DNA of 64,000 nt from Pseudocalidococcus sp964653145 (GCA_964653145.1 CAZZCG010000010.1:1-64000), one strand, 5' to 3'; shown: positions 7,178 to 17,234, counted from the first letter of the stretch. Numbers and translations: made by a program. The notes: generated from the sequence alone by a model not told the origin.

Positions 7178-9925
7178 TTATTTTAGCGTGTTGGGGCGGG
7201 GTTTCCGGCGGCTCCTAGGCTTTGTCAAGGACTTTTGGGGTTCTTCGCTGGATGGGGATTGACTAACATTGGCCTGGAGGAGGGGTTGTAGGGGACAGAA
7301 GACTTTGATCTGCGACCCTTGGGTAGTTTCATGAATAAGGATTTGGGTTGAAAGCGTAGCCCAATCGGCCGCAAATTGAGTTACGAATAATTGACATCGA
7401 ACTTCGGTCGCTATCATCTGCAGGGTCGTCCATATTCGTTGCTCTATTTCAGGGGTTATTTCGGGAGTTGGCTGATCAATCCAGAGTAGTGGAATCGGTT
7501 GTCCCCATCGTTTTGCCAAGAATTGCACCCAACCGAGGTGAATAGCAAGGTGAATTAAGGATCTTTCTTGGGCCCTACAGGTCTCCAGGGGGTAAGTCTC
7601 AGCGACATCAGTGATCCAGATTTTGTAACCACTAGTGTTCAAAGGAGTGGAGTGGGCTGGGGGTTGTCGGATAAATTCCACCTGCAATGGCCGGGAGCAG
7701 AGGGTTTGAAGGAGTGGGTTGATGGTGTGGGCAAGTTCGGCAAAATCTGTGTCCAAGGGGATTGGCCATGCAGGTGTGGACGGGGGAGCAAGAGCGACGG
7801 ATTGGAGTTGGATTTCCAGATCAGCTATGTCTTGATGATTTTGATCAATGCGGGCCCTGAGCAGGTCGAGATGGGATTCAAGGGTTTGCAGGTGACTCTG
7901 AAGGTGGGGCAGGTGGAGCCAGGCCTGGTTAAGGGCGTGCCATTGGTCTTGGTAGGGTTGATAACGCCGGAGTTGGGACTGAAGGCTGGCATGGGTTGAG
8001 GGGGAGTAGGGGAGTTCTTCCAGTTGGCTGACCACAGCAGCTAGGGCCTTGGCTAGGGGTGAGTCGGTCAAGAAGGCATGGAGGCTCCGGTGCAAATGAG
8101 TGCGTTGTGCCTGCAGGTGCCATAGTTGCCGGTCTAAAATCTCTAAATCCTGTTCTGCTTGGTGTAATTCCTCCGCTCTGGCCACAGCCCATTGCCAACG
8201 TTCCACCTCTCCCCGGGCTAAGGCGTGGTTTTTTTCGTCGTAATTAAGGTCAGCTAACTGGAGTTGGAGGTCTTCCCATTCCCAGGCCTGGTGGGGGGCA
8301 GGGGCATCCTGATGGAGTTGGTGTTGGAGGCGATTAATTTCCACGAGAATTCCCTGGAGATGTTGGCCCAGGCCAGCGGTAGAGCTTAATTGGGCCTCCA
8401 AACGACCCCGTTGAGTTAAAACCTGATCCCGTTGCTGGAGTTGCTGCACCACTTCCCGGTATTCCCGCCGCAAAACTTGAATTTCCCGTTCTGACACCGC
8501 CAGTTGCTCCCGAATCACCCAAATCTGATCCAGTAATGCCTCTTGCTCTTGCTGGTAATGCTGCTGGACAACCTGCAAATGCCGCTGTAGTAGGGGACGT
8601 TCACACACAGGACATTGAGGATTCGGGAGGCTTAGGGGGTGTTGGCAGGTTTGGAGTTGCCCCAGTTGAGTTTCCAATTCCCGTTGACGGGCCTGCAACT
8701 GTTCCATAAATCGGCGTCGGGCTTGGCCGGTTTCCTGCAAATGGCGCAGATAGATGCGTTGCTTCGTCAAATAGGCAAGCTGGGAGCTAATTTCTACCAC
8801 CGCCTTTTGGAGATGGGGAGCTTGGGCCCGTTGGGCTTGCAGTTGGGCGGCATTGGCCTGGAGAGCCGCAAGTCGGGCTTCTAGGTGGGCGGTGTACTGG
8901 CTTTGTTCCTGTTCTAGCTTTTGCTGGCGGTGCAGGAGGGGAAAGGCCAAATGTTGGAGCAGATCAAGACTCTGGAGGACTTCCTGGGCCTGGTGGAGTT
9001 GGCCGAGGGCGGCTTGAATGTCTGGAGCTTGTCCTATGAGTTCTAAGAGTTTTTGGCGCTGGGTGTTGATCTGAGTCCATTGCAGTTCACAGGCCAGTAA
9101 ATCCTGTTGCACCCTAAAGTAGGCCTGGTTTAACTGCCGCTCAAGGGTTTGCCGTTGTTGGTTGAGGTGATGAAAGGCAATGGCTTGTTCCCCCAGTTTT
9201 GTGGCCTGGGTTTGCAGAGTTTGGTAGTAGGCGTACCCGGCCTCAATACGCGGCGCGGCCTGGAGCAAGGGATCGAGCTGCTGAAGTTGGTGTTCAACCC
9301 AGGCCAGTTGTTGGGCATGGTGAATATGTTCCGCTTCCAGTTTTTGCAAGTGATCTGTTTGCCAGGCCAGCTGATGTTCGAGAACCGATCGGGCGGGAAA
9401 AAAGTTCTCTGTTCCTTGGACTAAATTTCCTATGGACTGAGTTTGGCATCCTAGGCTTTGCACTAACAATTCCAGCAGTTGTGTGTCGGTACAATCCCCG
9501 GCCTGGGTAACGTAAAACATTCGCCGGAATGAGTCGTAATCCCAATCGAGGTGGCGGTTGATTTGCCCCTGGGTTTGCTCCAAGCAATTGGTCGTGAGGT
9601 CGGCATAGGTGGCGGTGACTGCATCCCAGGCCTGGAATTGTACGTGAGTACTCTGCTGGTATTCCCGAGTGCGAGTAATGCGATATTCATGCCCAAGGAG
9701 TTCGACGACAAGTTCCACGGTTGCTGTGGTGGCCCCCCGATGGACCAAATCATCATCATGGCTAATTTGACACCGCCCCCAAACCACCCAAACCAAAGCT
9801 TCAAATAACGCTGATTTACCGACACTATTCTCACCACAAATGCAGGCACATTGAATCTCACTAAAATCAAGACTGGCCTGGTGATAGCTTAAGAAATGTT
9901 TCAGCGTTAATCGCCGCGGGATCAT
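7178..9925 (-). CDS. Rad50/SbcC-like ATPase with zinc hook and degenerate ATPase motifs
   Basis: About 915 residues from ATG 9925; an upstream in-frame start at 10030 would add 35 unrelated residues. The N-terminal lobe has an intact Walker A (GENSVGKS, residues 31-38) and a Q-loop-like YVTQAGD. Long Q- and L-rich coiled coils flank a CPVC zinc hook (C438 and C441). In the C-terminal lobe the ABC signature LSGGE is replaced by CRAQE, the Walker B acid pair is D817-Q818 (LLWIDQ) instead of D-E, and the H-loop region reads LFVTQF. It resembles a Rad50/SbcC DNA-tethering ATPase that has lost normal hydrolysis residues. No sbcD/mre11 nuclease gene is adjacent. The family is clear; the role is not. 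Confidence 0.75.
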   Translation of the reverse strand: MIPRRLTLKHFLSYHQASLDFSEIQCACICGENSVGKSALFEALVWVVWGRCQISHDDDLVHRGATTATVELVVELLGHEYRITRTREYQQSTHVQFQAWDAVTATYADLTTNCLEQTQGQINRHLDWDYDSFRRMFYVTQAGDCTDTQLLELLVQSLGCQTQSIGNLVQGTENFFPARSVLEHQLAWQTDHLQKLEAEHIHHAQQLAWVEHQLQQLDPLLQAAPRIEAGYAYYQTLQTQATKLGEQAIAFHHLNQQRQTLERQLNQAYFRVQQDLLACELQWTQINTQRQKLLELIGQAPDIQAALGQLHQAQEVLQSLDLLQHLAFPLLHRQQKLEQEQSQYTAHLEARLAALQANAAQLQAQRAQAPHLQKAVVEISSQLAYLTKQRIYLRHLQETGQARRRFMEQLQARQRELETQLGQLQTCQHPLSLPNPQCPVCERPLLQRHLQVVQQHYQQEQEALLDQIWVIREQLAVSEREIQVLRREYREVVQQLQQRDQVLTQRGRLEAQLSSTAGLGQHLQGILVEINRLQHQLHQDAPAPHQAWEWEDLQLQLADLNYDEKNHALARGEVERWQWAVARAEELHQAEQDLEILDRQLWHLQAQRTHLHRSLHAFLTDSPLAKALAAVVSQLEELPYSPSTHASLQSQLRRYQPYQDQWHALNQAWLHLPHLQSHLQTLESHLDLLRARIDQNHQDIADLEIQLQSVALAPPSTPAWPIPLDTDFAELAHTINPLLQTLCSRPLQVEFIRQPPAHSTPLNTSGYKIWITDVAETYPLETCRAQERSLIHLAIHLGWVQFLAKRWGQPIPLLWIDQPTPEITPEIEQRIWTTLQMIATEVRCQLFVTQFAADWATLSTQILIHETTQGSQIKVFCPLQPLLQANVSQSPSSEEPQKSLTKPRSRRKPRPNTLK

Positions 9926-10172
9926 AGCAACAGTAAAGTGGACACAGGAACCAATTAAGCTCAGTATAGAATAAGCATGATCCGACGGGACTGAGTCTTT
10001 TTGATGGATTGGCTGTCTGACAATGTCCAAAAAATTCTGTCACTGCTAACAGCCCAAATACAAGACTAAATACAAGACCAAAGTATAGGCGAAGTCTGAA
10101 GTTCCAATCGGCATCAAAAATCAATTAAATGGTTCGTACCCTATATTGACTGAACTCGCCAGGGAGGAAAGG

Positions 10173-10601
10173 ATGAAGGCAAAATATCCGATTCAAATAC
10201 TTACCCTATGGATCGTCTTTTTGCTCGGAACGTTGTTTCATGGCCAGTTGGGGTTAATGCCTCTCTTTCATGGCCTGGATGTTGCCCTTTCCCGAGCGAA
10301 GAACCTAACTGAAATTATGCCCGTTCTTTGGGGAATGTTAATCTTTTTCTCTTTACCTATGGGAGCGATTATTTTAACCGTCTTTACAGAAGCCGAAATT
10401 TTCCGCCAAGGTCATTTTTGGTTCACCGTCGTTTATAGCATCTTTAACCTCCTTCATGTGGCGGCTGATTTATTTGTTCCCCCCCGTGTCTGGCCCCAAA
10501 TTATCCTAATGCTGATCCTTGTTTTGGTGGGGCTACTCCTCAATCGCGTGGCCTGGTTATGGTGGCGCAAACCGGAGCGAAGGACCTACCCCTTACACTA
10601 A
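10173..10601 (+). CDS. Hypothetical four-helix membrane protein
   Basis: About 142 residues. The ATG at 10173 is preferred because GGAGG sits about six bases upstream; another ATG at 10146 lacks this. Four hydrophobic segments can be seen (starting near PIQILTLWIVFLLGTLF and ending near IILMLILVLVGLLL), with a basic tail. No motif identifies a function. It precedes dus by 56 bases on the same strand. Confidence 0.6.
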   Translation: MKAKYPIQILTLWIVFLLGTLFHGQLGLMPLFHGLDVALSRAKNLTEIMPVLWGMLIFFSLPMGAIILTVFTEAEIFRQGHFWFTVVYSIFNLLHVAADLFVPPRVWPQIILMLILVLVGLLLNRVAWLWWRKPERRTYPLH

Positions 10602-10657
10602 GTAAAGAGAAGTTTTTTGAATGATTCACTCATTTTTGATATCGTCCTCCTCCACCT

Positions 10658-11671
10658 ATGAGCACTCTCCCTGTTGAACTCCAAGCCCGGTTAAGCTCCC
10701 CCTTAATGATTGGCAATGTGGCTGTCCATAGTCGCGTTCTACAATCCCCCTTATCTGGAGTCACAGATCTCGTCTTTCGTCGATTAGTCCGCCGCTATGC
10801 CCCAGAGTCGATGCTATACACCGAAATGGTCAATGCAACGGGCTTACATTACGTCAAAGAGTTGCCCCAAATCATGGAAGTGGATGCCCAAGAGCGACCC
10901 ATCAGCATTCAACTGTTTGATTGTCGTCCTGATTTTTTAGCGGAAGCTGCGGAAAAAGCTGTGGCGGAAGGGGCCGATACGGTTGATATCAATATGGGGT
11001 GCCCCGTCAACAAAATCACGAAAAATGGTGGTGGTTCTTCGCTCTTAAGACAACCTGAGGTGGCGGCAGCGATTGTCCGGGCAGTGGTGGCAGCAGTGGA
11101 TGTTCCAGTCACAGTTAAAACCCGCATTGGTTGGACGGATCAGGAAATCAACATCTTGGATTTTGCCCAACGAATGCAGGATGCTGGGGCCGCAATGATC
11201 ACCGTTCATGGTCGGACTCGGGCCCAAGGCTATAACGGGTCTGCGCGCTGGGAATGGATTCGCCGTGTTAAGGAAAAACTGACGATTCCAGTGATCGCCA
11301 ATGGGGATATTTTTTCAGTTGATGCGGCTGTTCAATGCTTATTAGAGACTGGGGCTGATGGTGTGATGTGTTCCCGCGGCACCTTGGGCTATCCCTTTTT
11401 AGTCGGTGAGATTGATTACTTCCTCAAAACAGGCCAGGCCAAGCCTGCTCCCACGGCCATTGAACGACTCCAATGCGCTCGGGATCACCTCATTGCCCTC
11501 TGGGAATATAAAGGTCTCAGTGGAATTCGCCAGGCCCGGAAACATTTAACCTGGTATGCCAAGGGATTCGCGGGAGCAGCGGACCTACGGGGAGAACTTT
11601 GTCTCATTGAAACTGTGGAGCAGGGGGTTTCTCTCTTGGATCAAGCGATGGAACGTCTGACTATGGCCTAG
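10658..11671 (+). CDS. dus: tRNA-dihydrouridine synthase
   Basis: Flavin-dependent enzyme that reduces uridine to dihydrouridine in the D-loop of tRNA. 337 residues with a TIM-barrel N-terminal domain. Visible motifs are QSPLSGVTD for FMN binding, DINMGCPVNKITKNGGGSSL with the catalytic cysteine, TVKTRIGW, TVHGRTRAQ, and the phosphate-binding GVMCSRGTLGYP. A helical tRNA-binding domain follows from about residue 250. It looks most like the DusB/NifR3 branch. Its stop codon overlaps the end of the convergent ABC ATPase gene by four bases. Confidence 0.92.
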   Translation: MSTLPVELQARLSSPLMIGNVAVHSRVLQSPLSGVTDLVFRRLVRRYAPESMLYTEMVNATGLHYVKELPQIMEVDAQERPISIQLFDCRPDFLAEAAEKAVAEGADTVDINMGCPVNKITKNGGGSSLLRQPEVAAAIVRAVVAAVDVPVTVKTRIGWTDQEINILDFAQRMQDAGAAMITVHGRTRAQGYNGSARWEWIRRVKEKLTIPVIANGDIFSVDAAVQCLLETGADGVMCSRGTLGYPFLVGEIDYFLKTGQAKPAPTAIERLQCARDHLIALWEYKGLSGIRQARKHLTWYAKGFAGAADLRGELCLIETVEQGVSLLDQAMERLTMA

Positions 11672-12651
11672 TTCACTTTTCCAGAACTAAAGACTCGTCC
11701 GATGACTTCCTCAATGGGGGGATCGGCAATCGTCAAGTCGCTGATGTCTAGTGTGGCTAACATTCTACTGACGGTTTCCGTTAATTCATCACGACGGACA
11801 ATGAGGCGGGCCTCTCGACCTTGAATTTCTTCAATTTCCCCGAATTGAGTCCAGACAGTGTTAGCCACGGGTTCGTTCAGTTCAACTTTAACTTGGCGAT
11901 AGGGGGCAAACTTATCTAACAATTGTTCTAGCAAACCGTCATAGATCAGACCACCCTGATGAATCAGCAAAACTCGAGAACAGAGAGCTGTGATATCTGC
12001 CATATAGTGACTGGTGAGTAAAATCGTGGCCTGGTAGCGTTCATTGTAGGCTTTGAGAAACGTGCGGACGCTCATCTGGGCATTAACATCGAGACCCAAA
12101 GTAGGCTCATCGAGGAATAAAACCTGTGGGCAATGGAGCAACGCAGCTAATAATTCCGCTTTCATCCGCTCTCCCAGGGAAAGCTTCCGAACCGGTTGAG
12201 ATAGTTTATGGGTCAAATCCAGCATCTCGGCCAGTTCCCCGACCCGTTGTTCACACTCGCGATCCGACAGTTCGTACACCGCAGCATTGATCCGCAATGA
12301 GTCCAGGGCAGGTAAGTCCCAAATTAATTGTTGCTTCTGCCCCATAACCAGGGTGATTTGTCGAAGAAAGTTGGGGCGGCGTTGGTAGGGGGTATAGCCA
12401 GCAACTTGTAAACTACCAGAAGTGGGATGAATCAGACCCGTGAGCATTTTTAAGGTGGTGGTTTTCCCGGCACCATTGGGCCCTAAAAAGCCGACAACTT
12501 CCCCTGGCTGAATTTGAAAACTGACATCTTCCACTGCTGGGATTTGCCGGTATTTCCGTCGCCAGAAATGGGCCAGAGTTCCCTTAAAGCCGGCTGCCTT
12601 ATCCGAAACGGTATAAATTTTAGACAGGGCCTGGGATTCAATGATCGTCAC
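11668..12651 (-). CDS. ABC transporter ATP-binding protein
   Basis: 327-residue ABC ATPase with Walker A (GPNGAGKTT), signature LSLGERMKAEL, Walker B (VLFLDEPTLGLD) and a switch histidine in LLTSHYMAD. The C-terminal 80 residues form an extra regulatory domain. The pattern matches the exporter-type ATPases grouped as COG4586, whose partners are ABC-2 permeases. No permease is adjacent. An ABC-2-like permease occurs at 60.2 kb, but nothing in the sequence links the two. Substrate unknown. Confidence 0.88.
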   Translation of the reverse strand: MTIIESQALSKIYTVSDKAAGFKGTLAHFWRRKYRQIPAVEDVSFQIQPGEVVGFLGPNGAGKTTTLKMLTGLIHPTSGSLQVAGYTPYQRRPNFLRQITLVMGQKQQLIWDLPALDSLRINAAVYELSDRECEQRVGELAEMLDLTHKLSQPVRKLSLGERMKAELLAALLHCPQVLFLDEPTLGLDVNAQMSVRTFLKAYNERYQATILLTSHYMADITALCSRVLLIHQGGLIYDGLLEQLLDKFAPYRQVKVELNEPVANTVWTQFGEIEEIQGREARLIVRRDELTETVSRMLATLDISDLTIADPPIEEVIGRVFSSGKVN

Positions 12652-13127
12652 TTCAATTCAACGCAAATAACTAGAAAAACTGGAAAAATAAGAAAGCTAA
12701 ACACAAAAATCATAACATACGGATCAATAATTGAAATTCAAACTGATATTTGGGATAATTCAATAACGAAATTAGTCCATAACAAATTGTTATGAACTAC
12801 AATTAAGAAATGATCAAAAATAACGAAATAACGATGTCCTAAAATAATTTAATCTATACCTATAAATTCCTAAAAAGAGTCAAGTGAGTGCTTGAGGTCG
12901 ACTTATCGAGATACGTCAAAACTTGAGAGATTATGAATCCTACCCTTGTGTAATCAGGAAATTACAGGGATTAAGACACTTATCAATATGTAGGTAAAAC
13001 TCAAAACTTTGATTTTTCTAGTCTATCATTATTTTTAGGGTTCTACCGTCTGGACTCATCACCTTAAGCGATTTAGATTTATGGAATTAACTGTGATTGG
13101 AAAAGTTCTTGTCCAACTAAGATTATC
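12652..13127. other. AT-rich intergenic region
   Basis: About 475 bases of markedly AT-rich sequence between the ABC ATPase start and the 3' end of the glycosyltransferase fusion. No convincing ORF or RNA gene was seen. It should contain the ABC ATPase promoter. A perfect palindrome lies at 12778-12794. Confidence 0.5.
12778..12794. promoter_or_regulatory. 17-base operator-like palindrome
   Basis: CATAACAA and TTGTTATG are perfect 8-base arms around a single central A. The site lies about 125-145 bases upstream of the ABC ATPase start in AT-rich DNA, a plausible place for a repressor or activator site. The binding protein is unknown. Confidence 0.3.
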
Positions 13128-15620
13128 TCAATTGGTAGTAGTTTCAATGCTGGGATTCTTGATGAGAATTGGAGTTTTACGAGGAGAATTAGATAGTTGA
13201 TGATGGTGGTTAATAAGCAAGGAAATAGCCTGTTTAAAACAGTAGCTTGTTTGAGGATTAAAGATAAGTTTATCTAAGTCAAGTTGAAGAATCTTAGCTT
13301 GAACTGTCTGACGATATTTGGGCGATTGAACTAATTTTATCGCAGTATCAATATAATCAATTTCATTTTGGCTGATCAACTCTTCTAAACCTAATTCTCG
13401 TAAAATTGCTGAGCCAATACGGTTATACCAGTGACTTCCTTCCCAAGTAACGATAGGTTTACCTAGGTAAAGTGCATCAATTACTGTATTACAACCGCCA
13501 AAATGAAACGCATCAAGGCAAAAGTCTCCCTGTTCCATCAGTGCCATGTAAGTTTCATAGGGTTGTGGTGGAATTACCTGCACCATAGCCGGATCAATGA
13601 GGCGATGCACTGAGTGAAGAAACGGTAGGTAATTATTCTGCTGGCCCAATCCACTTCCAGAAAATAATCGAAAAATAATCGGACTCTTAGCGGTCTCAGC
13701 AATTTTCTTCAGCACAGTAAGCATGGGGAAATTAGCTTTTTGAGAGTACCAACTGCAATTAATAATTAATGGTTCATTATTGGGAACAAGACCTTTGGGT
13801 TGATATTGAGGGCGGGTGTTCGTTATCCCCAGGCCTGGAATCAGTACGACGCGCTCAGAGTAACGAGTCTGCAATTTTTCAAGCTTCTCAACTGCTGCAC
13901 CGCCAATAAAATAATCAATTTGCGAACCAAAGGTACTAACGGAATGTCCATAGCTAGTCACTTGAATTGGCGCAAGTCTAAGGTTAGACAGGACAATACT
14001 TTCTAAGTTCATCCCTACATCAGGGAAATATACTAAGTTGAACTCATTTTTTTCAATTGGGGACACATCTAAAACACCGTTAACAGTATTCAGCTCAATA
14101 ACCTGGTCAAATAAATCGGTGTGTAGAGCTTTCTTTGTATTACCAAAGGCCACCAAGATTAATTCAAAGTTCCCTTTGAGTGCTTCGATAAAATATCGTT
14201 GATTGCGATATACTGAATGTCGTGGAAACCAGTTTCCAGAAATTACTGCAACGCGATTAGATTTGGGACTGCTAATAATTTGAACGCTTTGAACAAGATT
14301 TTTTTGGACATACTGATTTATTTTTTCCTTTAACATTCGATCTGCCTGAGGATCAATATAGGTGGCTGAAAAACTCATGTGATGGAAGTTAGAAAATTGA
14401 GTAATCCGGGCATCAAAATCACGAATATGCTGTTGCAGAAAACCATAACCCTGTTCATCCGCACAAAGGGAATAGTAAATGTCAAAAATGTGACAATACC
14501 ACAGAGACGATAGGGCCGTAGAAGTATCAAAGAAGGATTTAACGCTAAACTGTCTAGTGTTACGAGCGGAATAAAGAGTTAGTATCTTAACAAAGTTATT
14601 GGGCTGTTGTTTTAGCAGATGAAGGTGATGGTCTGTGGTTTTAAAACGAGATATTGCCACTACATTTGAAATTAATCCGTTGAAGCGAATAAATTGAGCA
14701 GAATAAACATCACTGATGATATAGTCTGCTTGGGTAAAGAAATAAAGAAAATCTTTGACAAAACTATCAATTTCATATTGCTGTTTTGAGTTCAGTTCTA
14801 GAAATGTGTGTTGATCAAAATCAATCAAAAATTTGATCAAATCTTGAGATAGATCATCCCACTTTTTCTGAAAATAAAGTTTAGCTAAGCGATTGGATTT
14901 GAAGGTTGTTTGTTGTGAATTTTCTGGAGATTCAATCTGGGCTGAAACTAGTTGCTGTACTAGTTGATTAACTGTATGGGTATAAACTTTTGGATGTACT
15001 AATGAAAGCTGATAGCTTCGGGTCTGGTTTCTAGCAACGTTGAGTTTGGGATAATCCTTGAGTTCAGACTCCTTGACAAAAAAGAACAGGTTTTGAATCA
15101 TTTCTGGATTGATGTTTGGGTCTTGCCAAAGGGATTCTCGTAGGCAGTCGACAACACAATACCCTTCCTGTTTAAATTTTGCTGCCCAGTAGTCTGGCCA
15201 TTGAAGATTAAGACCTTGGTTGGAGCTAGGCGAGGGAATTGGGCTACTAAAGAGAATAACTGAGCTTAAGCGAGTAATGGCTCGAATAAAGGCGCTCTGC
15301 TGACTAGGGGCAATTGTGGCAATCGTATCCAAGCACAATAGTAAGTCCGCTCTTTGATTTAGATGTATAAGTTGCTCATACTCGATTGTTTGAATCGTAC
15401 TTTTGGGAATTGCCAGATCTCGAATAATTTGGGGAGTTGGATTAATGCCTAAAATTTCTGGAGTTCCTTGTTGATAATATTCTGCTAGCCAATGCCCTGC
15501 TCCACAGCCTACCTGGATGACACTTCTGGGTTGAATATAATTTAAGGTTAAAAGGACAGCGGCACGAATGGATGCACTCGTTTCAGGTATGACTAAATTA
15601 CTAGGTTGGTTTTGATCCAT
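13128..15620 (-). CDS. SAM methyltransferase - GT41 (SPINDLY/OGT-like) glycosyltransferase fusion
   Basis: 830 residues. Residues 15-200 form a class I SAM-dependent methyltransferase with the glycine-rich motif VIQVGCGAGHW at 34-44. A less conserved linker follows to about 440. Residues 455-800 resemble the catalytic part of bacterial O-linked GlcNAc transferases (GT41): GNWFPRHSVYRNQRYF at the start, then PIQVTSYGHSVSTFGSQIDY, LFSGSGLG, and the donor-site segment DAFHFGGCNTVIDALYLG. The usual TPR repeats of OGT are absent, and the methyltransferase takes their place. It probably glycosylates a protein or a surface glycan. Base composition is more AT-rich than the neighbours, suggesting transfer. 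No partner gene is adjacent. Confidence 0.75.
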   Translation of the reverse strand: MDQNQPSNLVIPETSASIRAAVLLTLNYIQPRSVIQVGCGAGHWLAEYYQQGTPEILGINPTPQIIRDLAIPKSTIQTIEYEQLIHLNQRADLLLCLDTIATIAPSQQSAFIRAITRLSSVILFSSPIPSPSSNQGLNLQWPDYWAAKFKQEGYCVVDCLRESLWQDPNINPEMIQNLFFFVKESELKDYPKLNVARNQTRSYQLSLVHPKVYTHTVNQLVQQLVSAQIESPENSQQTTFKSNRLAKLYFQKKWDDLSQDLIKFLIDFDQHTFLELNSKQQYEIDSFVKDFLYFFTQADYIISDVYSAQFIRFNGLISNVVAISRFKTTDHHLHLLKQQPNNFVKILTLYSARNTRQFSVKSFFDTSTALSSLWYCHIFDIYYSLCADEQGYGFLQQHIRDFDARITQFSNFHHMSFSATYIDPQADRMLKEKINQYVQKNLVQSVQIISSPKSNRVAVISGNWFPRHSVYRNQRYFIEALKGNFELILVAFGNTKKALHTDLFDQVIELNTVNGVLDVSPIEKNEFNLVYFPDVGMNLESIVLSNLRLAPIQVTSYGHSVSTFGSQIDYFIGGAAVEKLEKLQTRYSERVVLIPGLGITNTRPQYQPKGLVPNNEPLIINCSWYSQKANFPMLTVLKKIAETAKSPIIFRLFSGSGLGQQNNYLPFLHSVHRLIDPAMVQVIPPQPYETYMALMEQGDFCLDAFHFGGCNTVIDALYLGKPIVTWEGSHWYNRIGSAILRELGLEELISQNEIDYIDTAIKLVQSPKYRQTVQAKILQLDLDKLIFNPQTSYCFKQAISLLINHHHQLSNSPRKTPILIKNPSIETTTN

Positions 15621-15828
15621 TTACTTTACTCGGTGACTAGTCCTTTTCCCGTGATCTTAACTGAGGGTAGCTACGTTTCTTAACACTGTTACGTTTACTT
15701 GTTAGTTGAGTATTCTTCTGTTACTAAGCTTACAAGAACCTGCGAAATTAAACCTTAGACTGTGATGTTGAATTGTTAGTTTTTTGTGAATCTTCTAAAA
15801 TAAAAATCTTCCCAAAATCAATTTGACG

Positions 15829-16962
15829 ATGAATCTATACCGCGATCTACTTCGACCTCTTCTGTTCAACAGGCTGAAGGCTGACCCAGAATTTCTCCAT
15901 ACTCAAGTTCTGCGGGCTTGTGGACAAGTTGAGCGTTTTGGACAGCAGAGTCTGGTTTTACGACATCTCCTCTCCCAGCAGTATTGTTATTCCAGTCAAG
16001 CCTTGAAGCAAAACCTCTGGGGTCTGGAGTTTCCTAATCCCCTGGGCCTGGCACCGGGTTTTGATAAGAATGGGGTGGCCAGTAGTTTTTGGCAAGATTT
16101 TGGTTTTGGTTCTGTGGAAGTCGGCACTGTGACCTGGCATCCGCAACCCGGAAATCCCCAACCCCGTTTATTTCGCTTGATAGAAGATAATGCTGTTCTC
16201 AATCGTATGGGTTTTAATAACCTGGGAGCCGAGGCCCTAGCCAGACAACTAGCAACGGTTTCTGAGATGGGTTTACGCAAAATTCCCCTGGGTATTAACC
16301 TGGGAAAATCAAAAATTACCCCCCTCGACCAGGCCGTGATGGATTACGCCCAAAGCTTTCAAATGTTGTTGCCTTGGGGAGATTATTTCGTTGTTAATGT
16401 GAGTTCCCCCAACACCCCAGGCCTGAGAAGTTTACAATCCCGCAGCCAGCTGGAACCGATCCTCGAAGCACTGCAAACCAACAATCACCTCCACAAGCCG
16501 CTTTTGGTGAAAATTGCCCCGGATTTGGCCTGGGAAGATGTGGATGAAATTTTGGATCTGTGCCACCTCTATCAATTGGCAGGAATAATTGCCACCAATA
16601 CCACCCTGGCTCGAACAGGTCTCAAGACCCAAACCTTAAATCCAGGCCAAGAACCTCTCCAGACCGCCGCTGGTGGGATTAGTGGCGCGCCTCTCCGGGA
16701 AAAATCAACAGAGATGATCCGTTATATCTACAAAAAAACCGCCGGAGCGTTGCCAATCATTGGGGTTGGGGGCATTTTTAATGCTGACCAGGCCTGGGAA
16801 AAAATCCAAGCAGGGGCGAGTTTGCTCCAGGTTTACACAGGTTGGATCTATGAGGGGCCAGCCTTGGTTAAGGAAATTTTACAGGGCTTAGAAGCACGTC
16901 TCGGCAACCAGGCCTGGTCTGAGGTGATTGGGCAAGGGGCCAAAACAGAGAAGGGAAACTGA
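15829..16962 (+). CDS. pyrD: Dihydroorotate dehydrogenase (quinone), class 2
   Basis: FMN enzyme that oxidises dihydroorotate to orotate in pyrimidine synthesis and passes electrons to membrane quinone. About 377 residues with the N-terminal helical extension typical of class 2. Visible motifs are NPLGLAPGFDKNG, NRMGFNNLG, the catalytic-serine segment VNVSSPNTPGLR, and IIGVGGIFNADQAWEKI at the phosphate site. The ATG at 15829 is preferred to an in-frame TTG at 15823. pyrF, another gene of the pathway, lies 270 bases beyond on the opposite strand. Confidence 0.95.
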   Translation: MNLYRDLLRPLLFNRLKADPEFLHTQVLRACGQVERFGQQSLVLRHLLSQQYCYSSQALKQNLWGLEFPNPLGLAPGFDKNGVASSFWQDFGFGSVEVGTVTWHPQPGNPQPRLFRLIEDNAVLNRMGFNNLGAEALARQLATVSEMGLRKIPLGINLGKSKITPLDQAVMDYAQSFQMLLPWGDYFVVNVSSPNTPGLRSLQSRSQLEPILEALQTNNHLHKPLLVKIAPDLAWEDVDEILDLCHLYQLAGIIATNTTLARTGLKTQTLNPGQEPLQTAAGGISGAPLREKSTEMIRYIYKKTAGALPIIGVGGIFNADQAWEKIQAGASLLQVYTGWIYEGPALVKEILQGLEARLGNQAWSEVIGQGAKTEKGN

Positions 16963-16967
16963 TCAGC

Positions 16968-17219
16968 CTAGGGATTATGGATAGCGAATTGGATCGCTTC
17001 CTCCAGTTTAATCATCGGTAAAAAGAATTGATATTGCCACCCCTCACCAGCCGGTTGATCAACCAGGGCAATATAGTCTTGACGAGGCCCAGCCTTTAAC
17101 TCGGGGCCAGCATAGTGTTCAACGGCATGGAAAATGGTCAAGCGAGCAACAACATAACTTGCGACGTAGGCATCCACCACCACAAATAGGGCCAGGAGTA
17201 GCTTCTGGGGTTTAGTCAT
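16968..17219 (-). CDS. Conserved small single-helix membrane protein
   Basis: 83 residues. One hydrophobic segment near the N-terminus (residues 7-27) is followed by a soluble part with no known motif. It starts with ATG and sits 15 bases downstream of pyrF on the same strand, so it is probably co-transcribed. Function unknown. Confidence 0.6.
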   Translation of the reverse strand: MTKPQKLLLALFVVVDAYVASYVVARLTIFHAVEHYAGPELKAGPRQDYIALVDQPAGEGWQYQFFLPMIKLEEAIQFAIHNP

Positions 17220-17234
17220 GGGGGTCTCCTCACC

